Assembly (NCBI RefSeq): GCF_958979055.1 | Contig: NC_084887.1 | Coordinates: forward strand, 30,109,544 to 30,173,543 | Length of the DNA: 64,000 nt | Source of the DNA: Alnus glutinosa | Taxonomy: Eukaryota; Streptophyta; Magnoliopsida; Fagales; Betulaceae | Direction of reading: 5' to 3' | Shown: piece after piece, positions 38,443 through 49,186 of the stretch | How positions within the stretch are numbered: position 1 is the stretch's first letter | Layout of the letters: each line of letters begins with the position of its first letter | Translations under genes and position numbers: made by a program | Notes under the pieces: generated by a model | What the model was told of the DNA's origin: nothing | What the model saw: the letters and a program-made list of their open reading frames with translations, nothing else | Database searches by the model: none

Positions 38443-41400
38443 ATAAACAAACAAACAAAAAACAGAATTATCATAACACATATTCAGATACTAATAAAAA
38501 AAATCTAACACGATAAGATACAAAAATAAAATAAAATAATATCCAACACAAATTCAGACCTATGGGATTTATATTCAAAGACTCGGACAATATTTCAAGT
38601 TTCAAATCAAAGAGCTTGGATTTAGTACAGTCGAAACTCAATTGCACAATAGCTATAAATCATATACATATTCATCTATCAAAATAAAATATTAGGGCTG
38701 AATGTTCAATTGTTCAATATTTGAACAAATTGGAACTCTTAAGTGGTTAACCATCTGAAGGAGCCCTGCCCCCTTTTAGCTGTATGTGTCCCCCTACATC
38801 ACTTAATATGTGTTGCTACTTGTCAACAATAAACATGTGAAAAGATAAAGTCAACTCAGGATTCTGACTGTACTACAAGATTTCTGTATCCATTTTGTAT
38901 GGTTAGATTCAGTCAGAATTCTATTATCAGCCATATAAAGACATGTAACCTAGAAACCAGTAATGGTGAACATTGATATGATAATATGATGTGATTCAGA
39001 AACAAGCAAAATGTAATTAGGATTGTTAGCCGTACAGAAAGAGCAAACATTATTTGCCAACACACAATCAGGGATTAACTTCACTCAAACATACATATGC
39101 TTTTGGGTGATCAATTATCTAGTTGCTCAGATTCAGCTAATCAGCAGGAGCCCAGACTCACCAGGTCAACCTCCAATCAAAAGAAATAAGACAAGAAGAA
39201 AAGCAACTGAACTGAACAATAAGACAGGACTAACTTTAACTCAGCTTCATAATTTCTCCTACCAGACTCGGTTTAATGCTATAAATTTTGTAATAAAACA
39301 CTACATCCTTTGGTTTTCTTACAGGATTTCAGAACCTTTTAAGGAAAAAAAAAAAAGATTGCAAAGAGGGGAAAAGAATCGTGTTTTCACGAAATGGATG
39401 ATTAACAGATCTTTCTTGCCTGTTAGCACTTCAAAAAATGTAGTAAGTTAGCACTTAGCTAATAGAATCTTAGAAATTTGTCCCACATCTTTCGTGTAAA
39501 TTCAAGTTCTGTGTTGCCAAAAACTAATAGGGCACACATTCCCTTCCTGTTTCATAAGGAATGAGGCTACAAAGTTCCAACCCATGGGTTGTAAAATACA
39601 CAAGTAATCACTCTGTTTCCATATTGGTATTATATGCATGATGTAGGATGACAGTGTGTGGGTTGGGTGGTGTTCTAATGAGGTGAATGAGGTGTATGGG
39701 TGGGGCTTTGGAAGAATATTAGAAGTTAGGAGGCATTTTTCAGTCATACTAGATTTGAGGTCGGTGATGGCTCCAGAATTGGATTCTGGCATGACGTATG
39801 TGGGGGGATTAGGCCCTCAAGGCAACTTTTCCAGAATTGTTCAGTTTGGCCCATTGTAAGGATGCTTTTGTGGTAGATCATTTGGAGTTTTCTAATGAAT
39901 CTCATTAATGGAATATTAGCCTTCTCAGAGTGGCTCACGACTGAGAGGTGGATTGCTCTATGTCGTTCTCCAATTTCTCCAATTTGTTGTACTCCTTCGG
40001 ATTGAGACAGAGTGACGAAGACAAGTTTTGTTGGGTTCCTTCCAAGAGAGGGTTGCTTGATGTTAAATCTTACTACAATGTCTTTGTTCCCCATGATAGC
40101 ACTCATTTCCCTTGGAAGAGTATTTGAGAGAATAAGGTTCCACTGAAAGTAGCATTATTTGTTTGGTCGGCTGCCTTAGTGAAGATTCTAACTCTGGATG
40201 ATCTCATAAAGCAACATGACATTGTGGTTGATTGGCGTTGTATGTGTAAGAAGAGTGGGGAATTGGTGGACCACCTTTTACCACATTGTGAGATGTTTAG
40301 TGCTCCATGAAATACCATCTTCTACCTTGTAGGGTCGGTGTGTATGATGCCTAATCATGTGGTAGATCTTTTCGCTTGCTGGAAATGGTATTTTGGTAGG
40401 CTTTGGAATGCTATTATGTGAAAAATGGTTCCGTATTTCATTATGTGGTGTCTTTGCAGGGAAAAAGATAATTGGAGTTTTGAAGACCACGAACGGACAA
40501 TGTCGGAACTAAAGGATTTTTTCTTGAAAACTCTATCACTGGACAACTGCCTTTGACTTAAACATTTCTAGCTTTCATGCTTTTCTTGATTTTTTTTCTT
40601 CTGCTAGCTAGGTGTCTCTCTTGTCCATTTCTTGAATATTTGGGTTGCGCCCTTTCTACGCTTTTTAATAAATTGTGTCTAATAACAAACAAAAAAAAAA
40701 AAATGCATGACATAGGATGACGTGCTCTGATGCCAAAATGTAGGACAAAGAGCTACGGAACGAAATCTGATACAGGATGCCACTTGGTTCAGCACCTAAT
40801 TACCAAGCAATTAAGGAGTTTGGGCGATCAGGTGCAGAAATGTATAAGGTTAGAAATTTAGGCTATATTTGAACTGGGAAACTAGTTTCTGTTGCTCAGA
40901 AACTCCAACTAAAGGCTAGAACAAGATAAGAGAACAAACCAAAAGAAAAGAAAATAGTGGAACCATCACACCCAAGAGGGATCCATCACAATAGAAGCAA
41001 ACGGAAAAGGACCACCAAGCAGGATCAAAAAACCCATAAGACCAGCATGTCTGTAATTCTTCTAAAAAACAAGAATCCATTCCCAAGATAAAAAAAGTTA
41101 CAGCCCTTTATGTATAGACATACAAAGGATGTTACTTAATGTTGACGTAACAGAGACTAGATTGCTCCATAATGAAGCACTTCATGGCTAAGCAACCCGC
41201 TTCATAAACAAGCTGCCAATTAAGCAACTAATCTGTTATGTGTGCAATTGAAAGGGGTTCGGATTAGGGATTGCAGAATTAGGGATTGATCAGTACAGCT
41301 AGTAGGAATCACTGCTAGGGCTGAGGTGGCAGAGAAGGATCTAGATGGTCTGCGTTTTATGTTAAAATTATTGTCGTTTTATGCTTTCTGTGTTTTAAGT

Positions 41401-44400
41401 TTTCCTTGGTGCGTTTAGTAGCATTTCCTTTTAATGTTCTAGAACTTTGCTAGGCGGTTGAGAGGAGAATCTCCAGCTGGCATTCTGTTAGAAGGATGAA
41501 CAGAATGGGTAGTTTATATATAGCTGGGTATGGGAAGGAAAAGGGGTAGAAAAGAATCTAGACGTCAGTGACTCATCCCCAGGAGAAAGAGCTTCTCAAA
41601 TGCTCATTATCTTTTTTCAATGAAATTCTAGTATTTCTCTCTATCATCTTCTCCATAATTTCTCTAAAAAACCCTAAACCCAAAAACAGCACTTAATATA
41701 ATCTTCCTTAAATTTTCATATACAAATGCCCCCTGTACAACAAAATGACAAAAGGCCTCTAAGCTTAGTCAATTTCATTCTACCGCTATTCAAGCTCCCA
41801 TGTCAGTCCTTCTGTTTCATCCCAAATAAAAACTAGTTTTCTTCTTTTATATTTTATAAACTTTGAAGGGTCTTGCTGCCGTCCTATCATATGCATCACA
41901 AACCAAAAACAAAAACAAAACAAAACAAAAAAAAATATGCACAATTAAAATGATTGCATACCTCTTCTTCCGATATTTTGACTAATCGTTCCTCCTTTTG
42001 ATCCCACCTACGAACAATTACCTGTGGCAAGCATATATATAAGGTCATTCCCTCACCCACACTTTAAGATCTTTTGAAAACAACTTGCTATTAATTGGAT
42101 GCACATTCCTTTATCTAATCTTTTCATAGTTAAGATAAGGTAACTGCAAAATGATTGTGACCTTATGCAATGGCAGGACACTAGTAGGCATATTGGCTTC
42201 AAATGATAGTGAAATGTTTACATTGTTACATTCGTTAATGAAATTGGAAAAGTTTTACACCCTCTATCAATCTCTATGGATCATGTCCAAACAATTTGTT
42301 GTTCCATGCATTAACGTCACAAGGCCAGTAGAGCTTTCCATGGTAGATGAATCAAAATTCCTTTTGCTTCTTTTTCTTTCTTTTTTTTCTTCTAAGTTGG
42401 AAAACAAGCAATGAAAATTGAACAGCAATATATAACAGTGTTAAATTCTATACTTTATAACAAACTGGTGCAAGTAACAAATCGACATTTGGAAGATTCC
42501 ACATGAAGCTAAGTGAAGGAATATACTGTCAACTAAAATAGAAAAGGGAAGGAAACATATGCGTTTCAAACCTCAGAGGGGCTAGCGTCTATAAAGAAGC
42601 CAATAATTGGTGAGAACTCCTTTCCATCTCTACATGTAACAAATATTATGAGATAGATTTACAGATAAAAATGGCATAAAAATGTGATAATCAAATAAAA
42701 TGAAACAGAAGGGTTTTGATAATAGGAACATTTATAATTCAACAATTCATAAACAGTGGTTAATTATGCTCAGTATTCAATCATCACTAAATATTCAAGC
42801 TGAAAACAACTTAAATGTTACTACACTTTTCACCAACCCCCCAGTGTGTGCACAATCTTCTTTTTCCTTTTGGAATAGGCCAGGTGTCTGCACAAGTATT
42901 CACTCTCCTGTCAGATTACTCTTTTTGTAATTTGAATTCTGCCGAGTATATTAACAGCATCATAGAAGTACAACAATACCCTCCACCTAGTCTAATTTAG
43001 TATGACTTTATTTAGGGGAAGTTCAAGTTTCTATATATCTCATCCAAGAAAAACATAACAGATGACAGATGAATAGCACCAGAATAACATAGTGAATGTT
43101 GACAGGCAGAAGGGACTCAGGGTCTCATTTTACTGTAGTATAATGACATGTAAGACAACAACCATAGTGGAAGACAAAAGGATGAGATATGCTAAAGCCT
43201 CAGTTAATACTTAACGATCAACTCAATATCTTTAAAATATAGTTCAAGAAGAGGATGGAGGGTGAAGTTTTAGGTTCAAGAACCACCTGATGCTTGTGGA
43301 ACTTACCTATCAATTTTTTTAAAATAAAAAATGAATATCTTTAGGTAGGTCCCTGACTGTTAAATATTGTTAGAAGACTCTATGAAAGAATGATTTTGGT
43401 GACATTGTAATTGGAGTATAACAGTTCATGTAAAATATTCCAAAGCAAGAACATTAAATAGCCGACTCAAACAGGCATGCTCAATAAAGCAAAATTTGAT
43501 CAGTAACAAACTAATAGACCATATGTTGCTGTTGGGAAAATAATCAACCTCAAAGACACGTAGGCCTAAAGTAGTATCGGGGGCCGAGCCCATTGGGTCA
43601 ATCCGTCCAGATCAGACTTAAGTACAAAACCCGTCGTTATCTCCAAAAACACTCCTATCCCGAGTATATCGAGATAGATTCATATCCCATCAAATATGGG
43701 ATAAAGTATCTAATAATATGGCATCAGATGAAGAGCTAGTGTCCTATTCAGTTTGGACTCTACTACCCAATTCAAATTCTATGAAGATAAGACAAAAGAC
43801 TCCTAATTAGATTATGCTCCAAGCACTCCAGTAGTTCTACAACTGTGGACTGTGAGCTTATAAGTAAGACTACTACATCAGGTATTTACAGATACATATA
43901 TTCTCTAAGCTCTGAGATTTTAAGTACTCCTGAAAAGTCAAAAGTTTGTAACTAACTTAGGCATCGGAGTAGGGGTACGGTCGGCACCCCCGACTAGCCG
44001 TTTATTTTTTTGCAGATTACGAGAAGAGCGAATGTCAAGGAAGGCTGACGAATCACAAGGCGACATGTCACCGTACCGGAAACTGTACCAACAGTTGCTA
44101 AGCCGAACACTGTTCTTTGATTAAAAAAAATAAAATCCTCTGTATGTTCAAAAAGGTGTATGACAAAAATTTAGAATTTTTTAAAAATAAAATAAAGTAA
44201 CCTGCTCGATGAACTATAATACACAAAATGAGGACCTGGAGGAATCATCTTAATACCCTTAAAAACAGGCCCAGCAGAAAGCATCTACAAGATAGAATCC
44301 AAAAATGTTAGTGCAAGAAAAAAATTGTAGGCCTTCTACTAGATTACACATATATGACAAGGCATAAACAGCTTCACACAATCCAACTTCGATGAAAAAG

Positions 44401-44802
44401 AAATCATAAAACTTTGCAAGCGTAATTTAAATTATTCTCCATTTAACAACGACGTTTCTTTCTTTTTACCTCACGTCTGTATTGTAAATATGCAGTTACA
44501 AATAATCCAGAAACAACTAAACAAAGCAATTTAAAAGACTATACCCTCCGTTTGCTTTCTTAAACACTGGTCTCGTTTCATTTCTCAAGTATATGATCAA
44601 TACGATAAAATAAGTAAATGCAGCATTCAAACTTCCAGGTTTTCAACTTCGTTTTTTTTTCTTTCTTTACACTTTCCCAGGAACCAAGCAGAGAACTTGA
44701 CTTGACCTGAGTATCGATGCCCACGAGGGTGTGCTGAGGAACATTGAGGAGGAGAAGTGTAGCGCCGTGCTTTACGAGCCCTAAAGCTGCGTCGGGATCC
44801 AT
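28786..44802 (-). CDS. AAR2: AAR2 family splicing factor (U5 snRNP assembly), 13 exons
   Basis: AAR2 binds Prp8 in the cytoplasm and guides U5 snRNP maturation before nuclear import. Exons (minus strand): 44802-44707, 44284-44202, 42629-42572, 42021-41962, 38394-38265, 35158-34935, 34825-34733, 34655-34584, 32129-32097, 31467-31327, 30961-30905, 29010-28915 and 28830-28786. All introns are GT-AG and phases close into one 395-residue frame, the usual plant length. Hallmarks: [20 protein letters not shown] at the N-terminus, then [38 protein letters not shown], a helical C-terminal domain ([20 protein letters not shown]) and the end [14 protein letters not shown]. Exon 12 has a consensus donor (GAG|GTGAGT); reading through it would give a different tail stopping at 28879. 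The gene is 16 kb mainly because its introns hold many insertions. Intact and probably functional. Confidence 0.95.
29075..29356 (+). mobile_element. TRIM element, second copy, in AAR2 intron 11
   Basis: It is the same family as 5697-5990 but on the plus strand. The 5' LTR ends GTGGTGATTTAACA at 29150 and is followed directly by TGGTATCAGAGC (29151-29162), the tRNA-Met primer site. The 3' LTR is 29278-29356, starts TGTTAAAATATT after a purine-rich AAAAAGGAAG and ends GATTTAATACA. The first few bases of the 5' LTR look lost, so the left edge is approximate. Flanks CAGAA and TAGAA may be a degraded target duplication. Confidence 0.75.
29987..30104 (-). mobile_element. tRNA-derived SINE, copy C, in AAR2 intron 11
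   Basis: On the minus strand it has AGGGTAGCTCAATCAGCTAG (A-box region), CACTAGTTCAAATC (B box) and a short A-rich tail. Flanks actgcttcaaaaaat (29972-29986) and actacttcaaaaaat (30105-30119) form a 15-bp target duplication with one mismatch. The 3' part (CTCTCCCTTTGGGAC) differs from copy A, so it is an older or subfamily member. Confidence 0.78.
30541..30717. repeat. Tandem duplication of about 98 bp in AAR2 intron 11
   Basis: Copy 1 (30541-30638) and copy 2 (30639-30717) both begin GTCTCGTTTTATGAATAAAG and end GCAACCTATATCCAT. Copy 2 lacks 19 bases (the CATATGTTTTTG portion) and differs at a few positions. Confidence 0.88.
32590..34242 (-). mobile_element. L1-type LINE, EN-RT linker and reverse transcriptase remnant (inverted part)
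   Basis: Read on the minus strand this is ordered L1 ORF2: a linker ([20 protein letters not shown]), [18 protein letters not shown], then after many stops SQNAFIKGR, the catalytic LFADDILIF (about 33070-33100), [16 protein letters not shown] and [14 protein letters not shown]. Frameshifts and stops are numerous, so it is dead. A separate L1 3' tail (minus strand, 33183 to about 33300) interrupts the RT just before the FADD block. It sits in AAR2 intron 8, sense with the host gene. It abuts a plus-strand L1 3' segment at 34238-34545. Confidence 0.85.
34238..34545 (+). mobile_element. L1-type LINE, ORF2 C-terminal remnant (sense part)
   Basis: The plus strand encodes decayed L1 C-terminal sequence: [28 protein letters not shown] and [15 protein letters not shown]. 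The same block occurs in the insertion at 39653-40702. It begins exactly where the inverted RT segment ends (about 34240), leaving out the region between RT and the zinc-binding domain. Confidence 0.78.
37642..37714 (+). mobile_element. 73-bp L1-type 3' end flanked by a 19-bp target duplication
   Basis: The insert ends CTTCTTCTAATAAATTATTATTCATC(A)n in spirit of the L1 tails elsewhere in the window. The flanks agattggttggattaagat occur at 37623-37641 and 37715-37733 without mismatch. Extreme 5' truncation with a long duplication and A tail is a hallmark of L1-machinery insertion. It lies in AAR2 intron 5, antisense to the gene. Confidence 0.8.
39653..40702 (+). mobile_element. 5'-truncated L1-type LINE with 19-bp target duplication
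   Basis: The insert carries the C-terminal part of ORF2 with frameshifts and stops: [29 protein letters not shown], then zinc-binding reverse-transcriptase-associated sequence [20 protein letters not shown]...[20 protein letters not shown] and [14 protein letters not shown]. It ends CTACGCTTTTTAATAA and a poly(A) tail. Flanks atgcatgatgtaggatgac (39634-39652) and atgcatgacataggatgac (40703-40721) are a target duplication with two mismatches. It lies in AAR2 intron 4, antisense to the gene. Confidence 0.9.
41227..41690 (+). mobile_element. Possible solo LTR in AAR2 intron 4
   Basis: LTR-like features: a TATA-like TTATATATAGCTGGG at about 41513, a downstream TTTTTTCAATGAAATTCT (typical plant LTR 3' region) and a CCCAAAAACA end. 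I could not find a matching TG start with a flanking duplication, so borders are guesses. Confidence 0.35.
43530..44093 (+). mobile_element. Solo LTR, gypsy-type family 1, 564 bp, perfect target duplication
   Basis: The element starts TGTTGGGAAAATAATCAACC and ends GGAAACTGTACCAACA. The flanks are identical 5-bp GTTGC at 43525-43529 and 44094-44098. A TATA-like TTATAAGTAAG lies at about 43858, followed by CTTAGGCATCGGAGT and GGTCGGCACCCCCGAC, so plus is the sense strand. Its relative, at 60302-61211, is in the opposite orientation. It sits in AAR2 intron 2, 108 bp from exon 2 and antisense to the gene. No internal region is present, so it arose by LTR-LTR recombination. Confidence 0.9.
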
Positions 44803-44930
44803 GCCTGCAAATTCAACAAATTCGGCTTCGATTTGAATCTTCTAGTTCTTTTGTTAGAGCTGTGAAGAGTAACGCGCGCACACATACTGACTACTGAGGG
44901 AGAGAGGGAGAGATTGAGAAGCCTCTCGTG

Positions 44931-44936
44931 CACGTG
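44931..44936. promoter_or_regulatory. G-box (CACGTG) upstream of AAR2
   Basis: CACGTG within GTGCACGTGACGC, about 130 bp upstream of the AAR2 start codon and beside a GA-rich tract. G-boxes bind bZIP/bHLH factors. The position fits a core promoter, but function is inferred. Confidence 0.4.
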
Positions 44937-45033
44937 ACGCAAAAAGATTAATTTGTATTTTGCCTCCTTGAGGTTTTATAATTTCCATTTCTCCACCTGA
45001 TCAGGCAGAACAGCTGACTAAAAGAGCTGGAAA

Positions 45034-45776
45034 CAGGGGTGTAAGATAAGCTCACCTGCTCGTGAATTCAGTTCGGTTCGGTTTGGTTAAATTCAATTTG
45101 GTTCTCGGTTTGAATAATAAATTAAATGTTTGTGAACATAATAATATATTCGAATATTAAACGAGACATACTCGTATAAACTTAGCTTGACTCGAATAAG
45201 TTTGTATGAACTCGTATAACTTTATTTTTATTATTTTTTTTTCATATTATTTTAATTTTTGTAATAAAAGCATCTTAAGTAAAAAAGAATTATTTTCATA
45301 ATATAGATATAACTTGAATTATTATTGTGAGTTTAGTTTTATAGATTTTTATGTACATGAGTGTGTTTGTGAATATGTGTGGTTATATGTGGATATGCAT
45401 GCACGTAATTTGTGTATATGCATAATGAATTTATATATATACATATAAACTCGAGATTATATTATTCAAATTAATTAATTTAATTAAATCAAATGATAAA
45501 ATTTTAATAATACTTAATTAATTCATGATTAGTATTGATTTACAGAAATGTAAACTATCATGATATTTACTTTATATAAGAAATGAATAAGTTAATTGAG
45601 TAATTCGTTATAAGATCGAGCTCGACTCGTGTTCGAAATAAAATTAAACGAGCCAAGCTTCAACAAAATATCTAGCTCGATGATAAGTTCGAGTTCAACA
45701 TGTGTTCGAAATAAAATTAAATGAGTCAAACTTGAATATTCAATATTTGACTCAACTCGGCTCGAATACAGCCCTA
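45034..45776. mobile_element. Non-autonomous hAT-type element, 743 bp, 8-bp target duplication
   Basis: Flanked by identical gctggaaa at 45026-45033 and 45777-45784. Ends are CAGGGGTGTAAG and, reverse-complemented from the right, TAGGGCTGTATT, giving short imperfect hAT-like terminal repeats. Subterminal regions carry many CTCG/CGAG motifs (GGTTCGGTTTGG; GAGCTCGACTCGTG; GACTCAACTCGGCTCG), as expected for hAT transposase binding. The AT-rich core has no coding capacity. It lies about 230 bp upstream of the AAR2 start codon. Confidence 0.88.
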
Positions 45777-46279
45777 GCTGGAAATAATTTGAAGGTTCTG
45801 TTTATTTCGGTCTAAAATATATTGTGGAAATGGGTTTTTCCATTATTGAGTGTTTGGCGTGGCGTAAAATTTGGTCTATCTGAAATGACCAAGAAAAATA
45901 ATATTTACGAGACGTAATATAGTTTACGTTTCTCATCTACATAAATTATTTTTCGTTGTCCTCTGACACTTTCGAATTGCCCAGTAACATTATGAGGCGT
46001 AAAATAGTTAACACTTATGCTTGTTTTGTTTCAAAGTAAAATATTTTTCGTTGAAAGTCATTTTTTAGGAAAATGTTTTCCGTCAAAAATATTTTTCGAT
46101 GTTTAGCGCGTATGGAAAATCACAAATATTTTTTACTATTATAATTCAATCATATTAACCTATAAAAATAATTTTTTATTCACAACAGAAAAATAGTTAT
46201 ATAATTTTTTTTTTTAAAAAAAACTAATAATTTGAGTTTTGACAGTTGTCTGGCAAAGGCCCATAGGTGGATTGGTCAT

Positions 46280-46580
46280 GATTTAGGGTGGCTCGATAGT
46301 AGTTCAAGGTGGCTTGATGGTCATCCGGAGGTGACTCAGTGATGGTTTGGTGTGCGTTACCAGGTAGTGGTTCGGTGATGACTTAGTGGTGGTTCAGGGT
46401 TGACATGGTAGTGGTTCGGCAGTGGCTCAGTGGTGGTTTGGGATGGCTCGATCAATGATGGTCCGAGGGTAGTTTAGCAATGGTCCAGGAGTGGCTCTGT
46501 GGTGGTCCGTGGGTGGCTCGACAGTGGTCTAATGATGACTCAGTGGTAGTTTAAAGGTGACTCAGTAGTGGTCCGAGGAT
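46280..46580. repeat. Degenerate G/T-rich minisatellite
   Basis: About 300 bp are built from variants of GGTGGCTCAGTGGTGGTTCGG, for example GTGGCTTGATGG, GTGACTCAGTGATGG, GTGGCTCGACAGTGG and GTGACTCAGTAGTGG. The units share a triplet-like periodicity (GGT/GAC/TCA). There is no start or recognisable protein, and the frame is broken by stops. Confidence 0.75.
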
Positions 46581-48726
46581 AGCTTGCTTTTTTGGGATCA
46601 ACAAAGCAAATGATATTCTTGTTACAACATACTTATATGATTTTTCTTCAAAATCAAGCAATATTTTCTATGGAAATAAGTCAAACAACTAAAAAGAAAG
46701 GAAAGAGAATTTTTGCAAAGATTTTCTCATTCTTTCTTGGTTGGGCGAAAACCTCCTCTATATGAATTTCTCATTTCTCACTCAACAATGGACTTTAATT
46801 GTGTAAAAAAAAACAATGGAACTTTACTTATTTATTTTTTGGGATCGATCTACGAATCAAATGATATTCTTGTTCCACTCTTTTTCTTTTCTTTCCTTTC
46901 CTTTCCTTTCCTTTTGTTTTTCTTCTCTGTTTTCTCTCATGGCCGAATGGCCCTTTATATAGGCTTAAAAAAGCTTTAGGCCATAATTAATTGACCTTGC
47001 CTGGCCATAATTATATGAGCTACGTAACTAGGTTACTATTTTATGCTACCGATTTGTTTGGTTTCATGAAACAGGTAAACTGGTGGGGTGACCTGAAATT
47101 GAATGGGACGTTTTACGTTTGGTTGTGCAATTTTTTTGTCTTTCTCTTTCTTTCTTTTTTTTCTTTTTTTTTTTTAAACTTTACTCAAAATTATAAATAC
47201 CGAATTTTTTTTTTTTTTGATAAGATGAATTAAATTGAATATATTTAAAAAAAAGAATAAAAAACTTGTAAAAAAAAGAAGAAGAAATAAACGAATATCA
47301 AATTTGGTTTTTTTTTTTTTAACCTTTTTTTAATTTGTTTTATATTATATACATATATATATTTTTTAAAAGTTAGAGTTGGGTTGAAAATAAATTAAGT
47401 AGGAGCCAAACATAATTCGGAGAAAAAAAAGGGTTGAGTTGAGAAAGGTTCCAAACATCTCCGAAGTTTTTTTTGGTTTTTTGTAAACAAGGCTTATTGG
47501 GCCAAAAATGGAGATTTTGGGCACATTTCAATTCTCTTGGCCAATTCTCCACTTTCTATTGGTCCAAAAGTCAAGCTAAAATTTTAATGGGCCTAAATTC
47601 CAAAATTTAAGCCATCGTGTTTTTCAATAATATTTTATTCCTCAAAATAGGGCAAAATCTCTTATTTTGGCAAAAGGAGTGGTTACAAAGGAGTGTGCAC
47701 GTACACCTGCGTTTTTTTAAAAATAGTTTTTTAATAATAATTTTTTATTGTAAGTAATTGATATTAAGAAAATACATTAATAAATTATGTCAATTTTTCT
47801 AACGGAGACCAATTTTTTTTTTTTTCCTTAATATTTGAGATTTAAAGACATGCAAATGGATCAATCACTACTTATATTTGATTTACTAGTAATTTTAAAA
47901 ATTACGATAAAAGAAAGATAAGAGTCTTACAAATAACATCATTCATAACAAATTATTAGTCATTAACCAGAGAAACAAACTGTGAGAAAGACCGGAGAGA
48001 TTAATCTAATCTAGAATATCATACATTTAAAACAAATTGACTTGAGATATATCACATTAAATAAGAGAACGATTGCGATTAATTAGGTTTACAAGATAAT
48101 TGTAAGATGTGCGGAGGAAGAAGAAAGGCAAAGGAAAGATAGTGGAGATTAGGGACGGAGGGAGGAGGGCGCTGGCAGGGGCCATGCCCCCCCCAATTTC
48201 CTAAAAACAAAAAATTTAGTAGGTTTAATTTTTTTTTTCTAAAAAATTAAAAAATATAAGATAAAAATAAGAATTTAACTTATTTAACCCTTATTAAAAA
48301 AAAAATTTTGATCATTAATCACTGTCTATAAGAACGTCTGACTCAGTCTCCGGAGGATATACATAAAAGAAGAGACGTTGGGGCTTGAATTTTTGAGAAA
48401 TGTGAATCTGATCTTGAGCTGTAAGTCAGAGACATTGGACATGCATGCTGTGAAGTATCGAGAAATGTGTAATCTAGTCTTGGGCAATGAGTTAGGCGTG
48501 CGTGAGAAGGCTGAGATGGACAACTGTGCGTGAGAGGCAGTTGGACAGATGGTTGAATTACAACTGACAATAGTAAAACGCACCGTTTGTGAAACTGATT
48601 GTAGTTTGTTAGTAGGTAAAAGGCACGTTTTGTATTAAGGCATGTAAAATTGGTATTCCGTTGGGCCTATATGTTAGGTGGTTAGCAGATCCATTGAGTA
48701 TATTAGTCCACTCAATCATTGGACTA

Positions 48727-48988
48727 ATATCGAATTTGTTAGGATATACATGTTTCAATTGTAAACTTTGGAGCTTCTTTAGTTGAGCTCAAATCAGCCA
48801 TATTCCTATCTTTTAGTAGACAGTTTATACATTTTATCAATTTCATTCAATCCATAAATATCGAATTTGATAGAATATATATATTTCAATTGTAAACTTT
48901 GGAGCTTTTTTGGTTGAGCTCGAATCAGCCATATTCCTATCTTTCAGTAGACAATTCATACATTTCATCAATTTCATTCCATCCATAC
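48727..48988. repeat. Tandem duplication, 2 x about 131 bp
   Basis: Copies start ATATCGAATTTG at 48727 and 48858 and share TTTCAATTGTAAACTTTGGA, CAGCCATATTCCTATCTTT and ATCAATTTCATTC. A moderate number of substitutions separates them. Confidence 0.88.
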
Positions 48989-49186
48989 TCTGTTTTTATT
49001 ACATTTTATTCATTCTATAATTCAAAAACAAGAAAGTTCATTACAATAATTGATCCCATACTTCACACTCCCAGGAAGACTACAAATTAACCAGAAATGA
49101 CATAAAGAAACATATCAAATAAAACCATTTAAAACACGCTAACGATCGATAAATAAGTGCGAAGAATAAGTTTGTCCTTCCACTCA

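Larger units (their letters stand above)
44803..49186. other. Intergenic region between AAR2 and BURP gene
   Basis: It contains the AAR2 promoter (with a G-box), a 743-bp hAT-type element (45034-45776), a stretch near 46020-46110 with repeated AAATATTTTTCGT-like motifs, a degenerate GGTGGCTCRGTGG-type minisatellite (about 46280-46580), AT-rich DNA with T runs, a dispersed repeat (about 48150-48330) and a 131-bp tandem duplication (48727-48988). Two related stretches, AAATGATATTCTTGTT at about 46608 and 46860, hint at a further duplicated repeat. No gene was recognised. Confidence 0.55.

Noticed and set aside
39023..39451. 142-codon plus-strand frame in AAR2 intron 4
   Set aside because: It has no start in a plausible context and no motif, and it is antisense in an intron. 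Chance frame.
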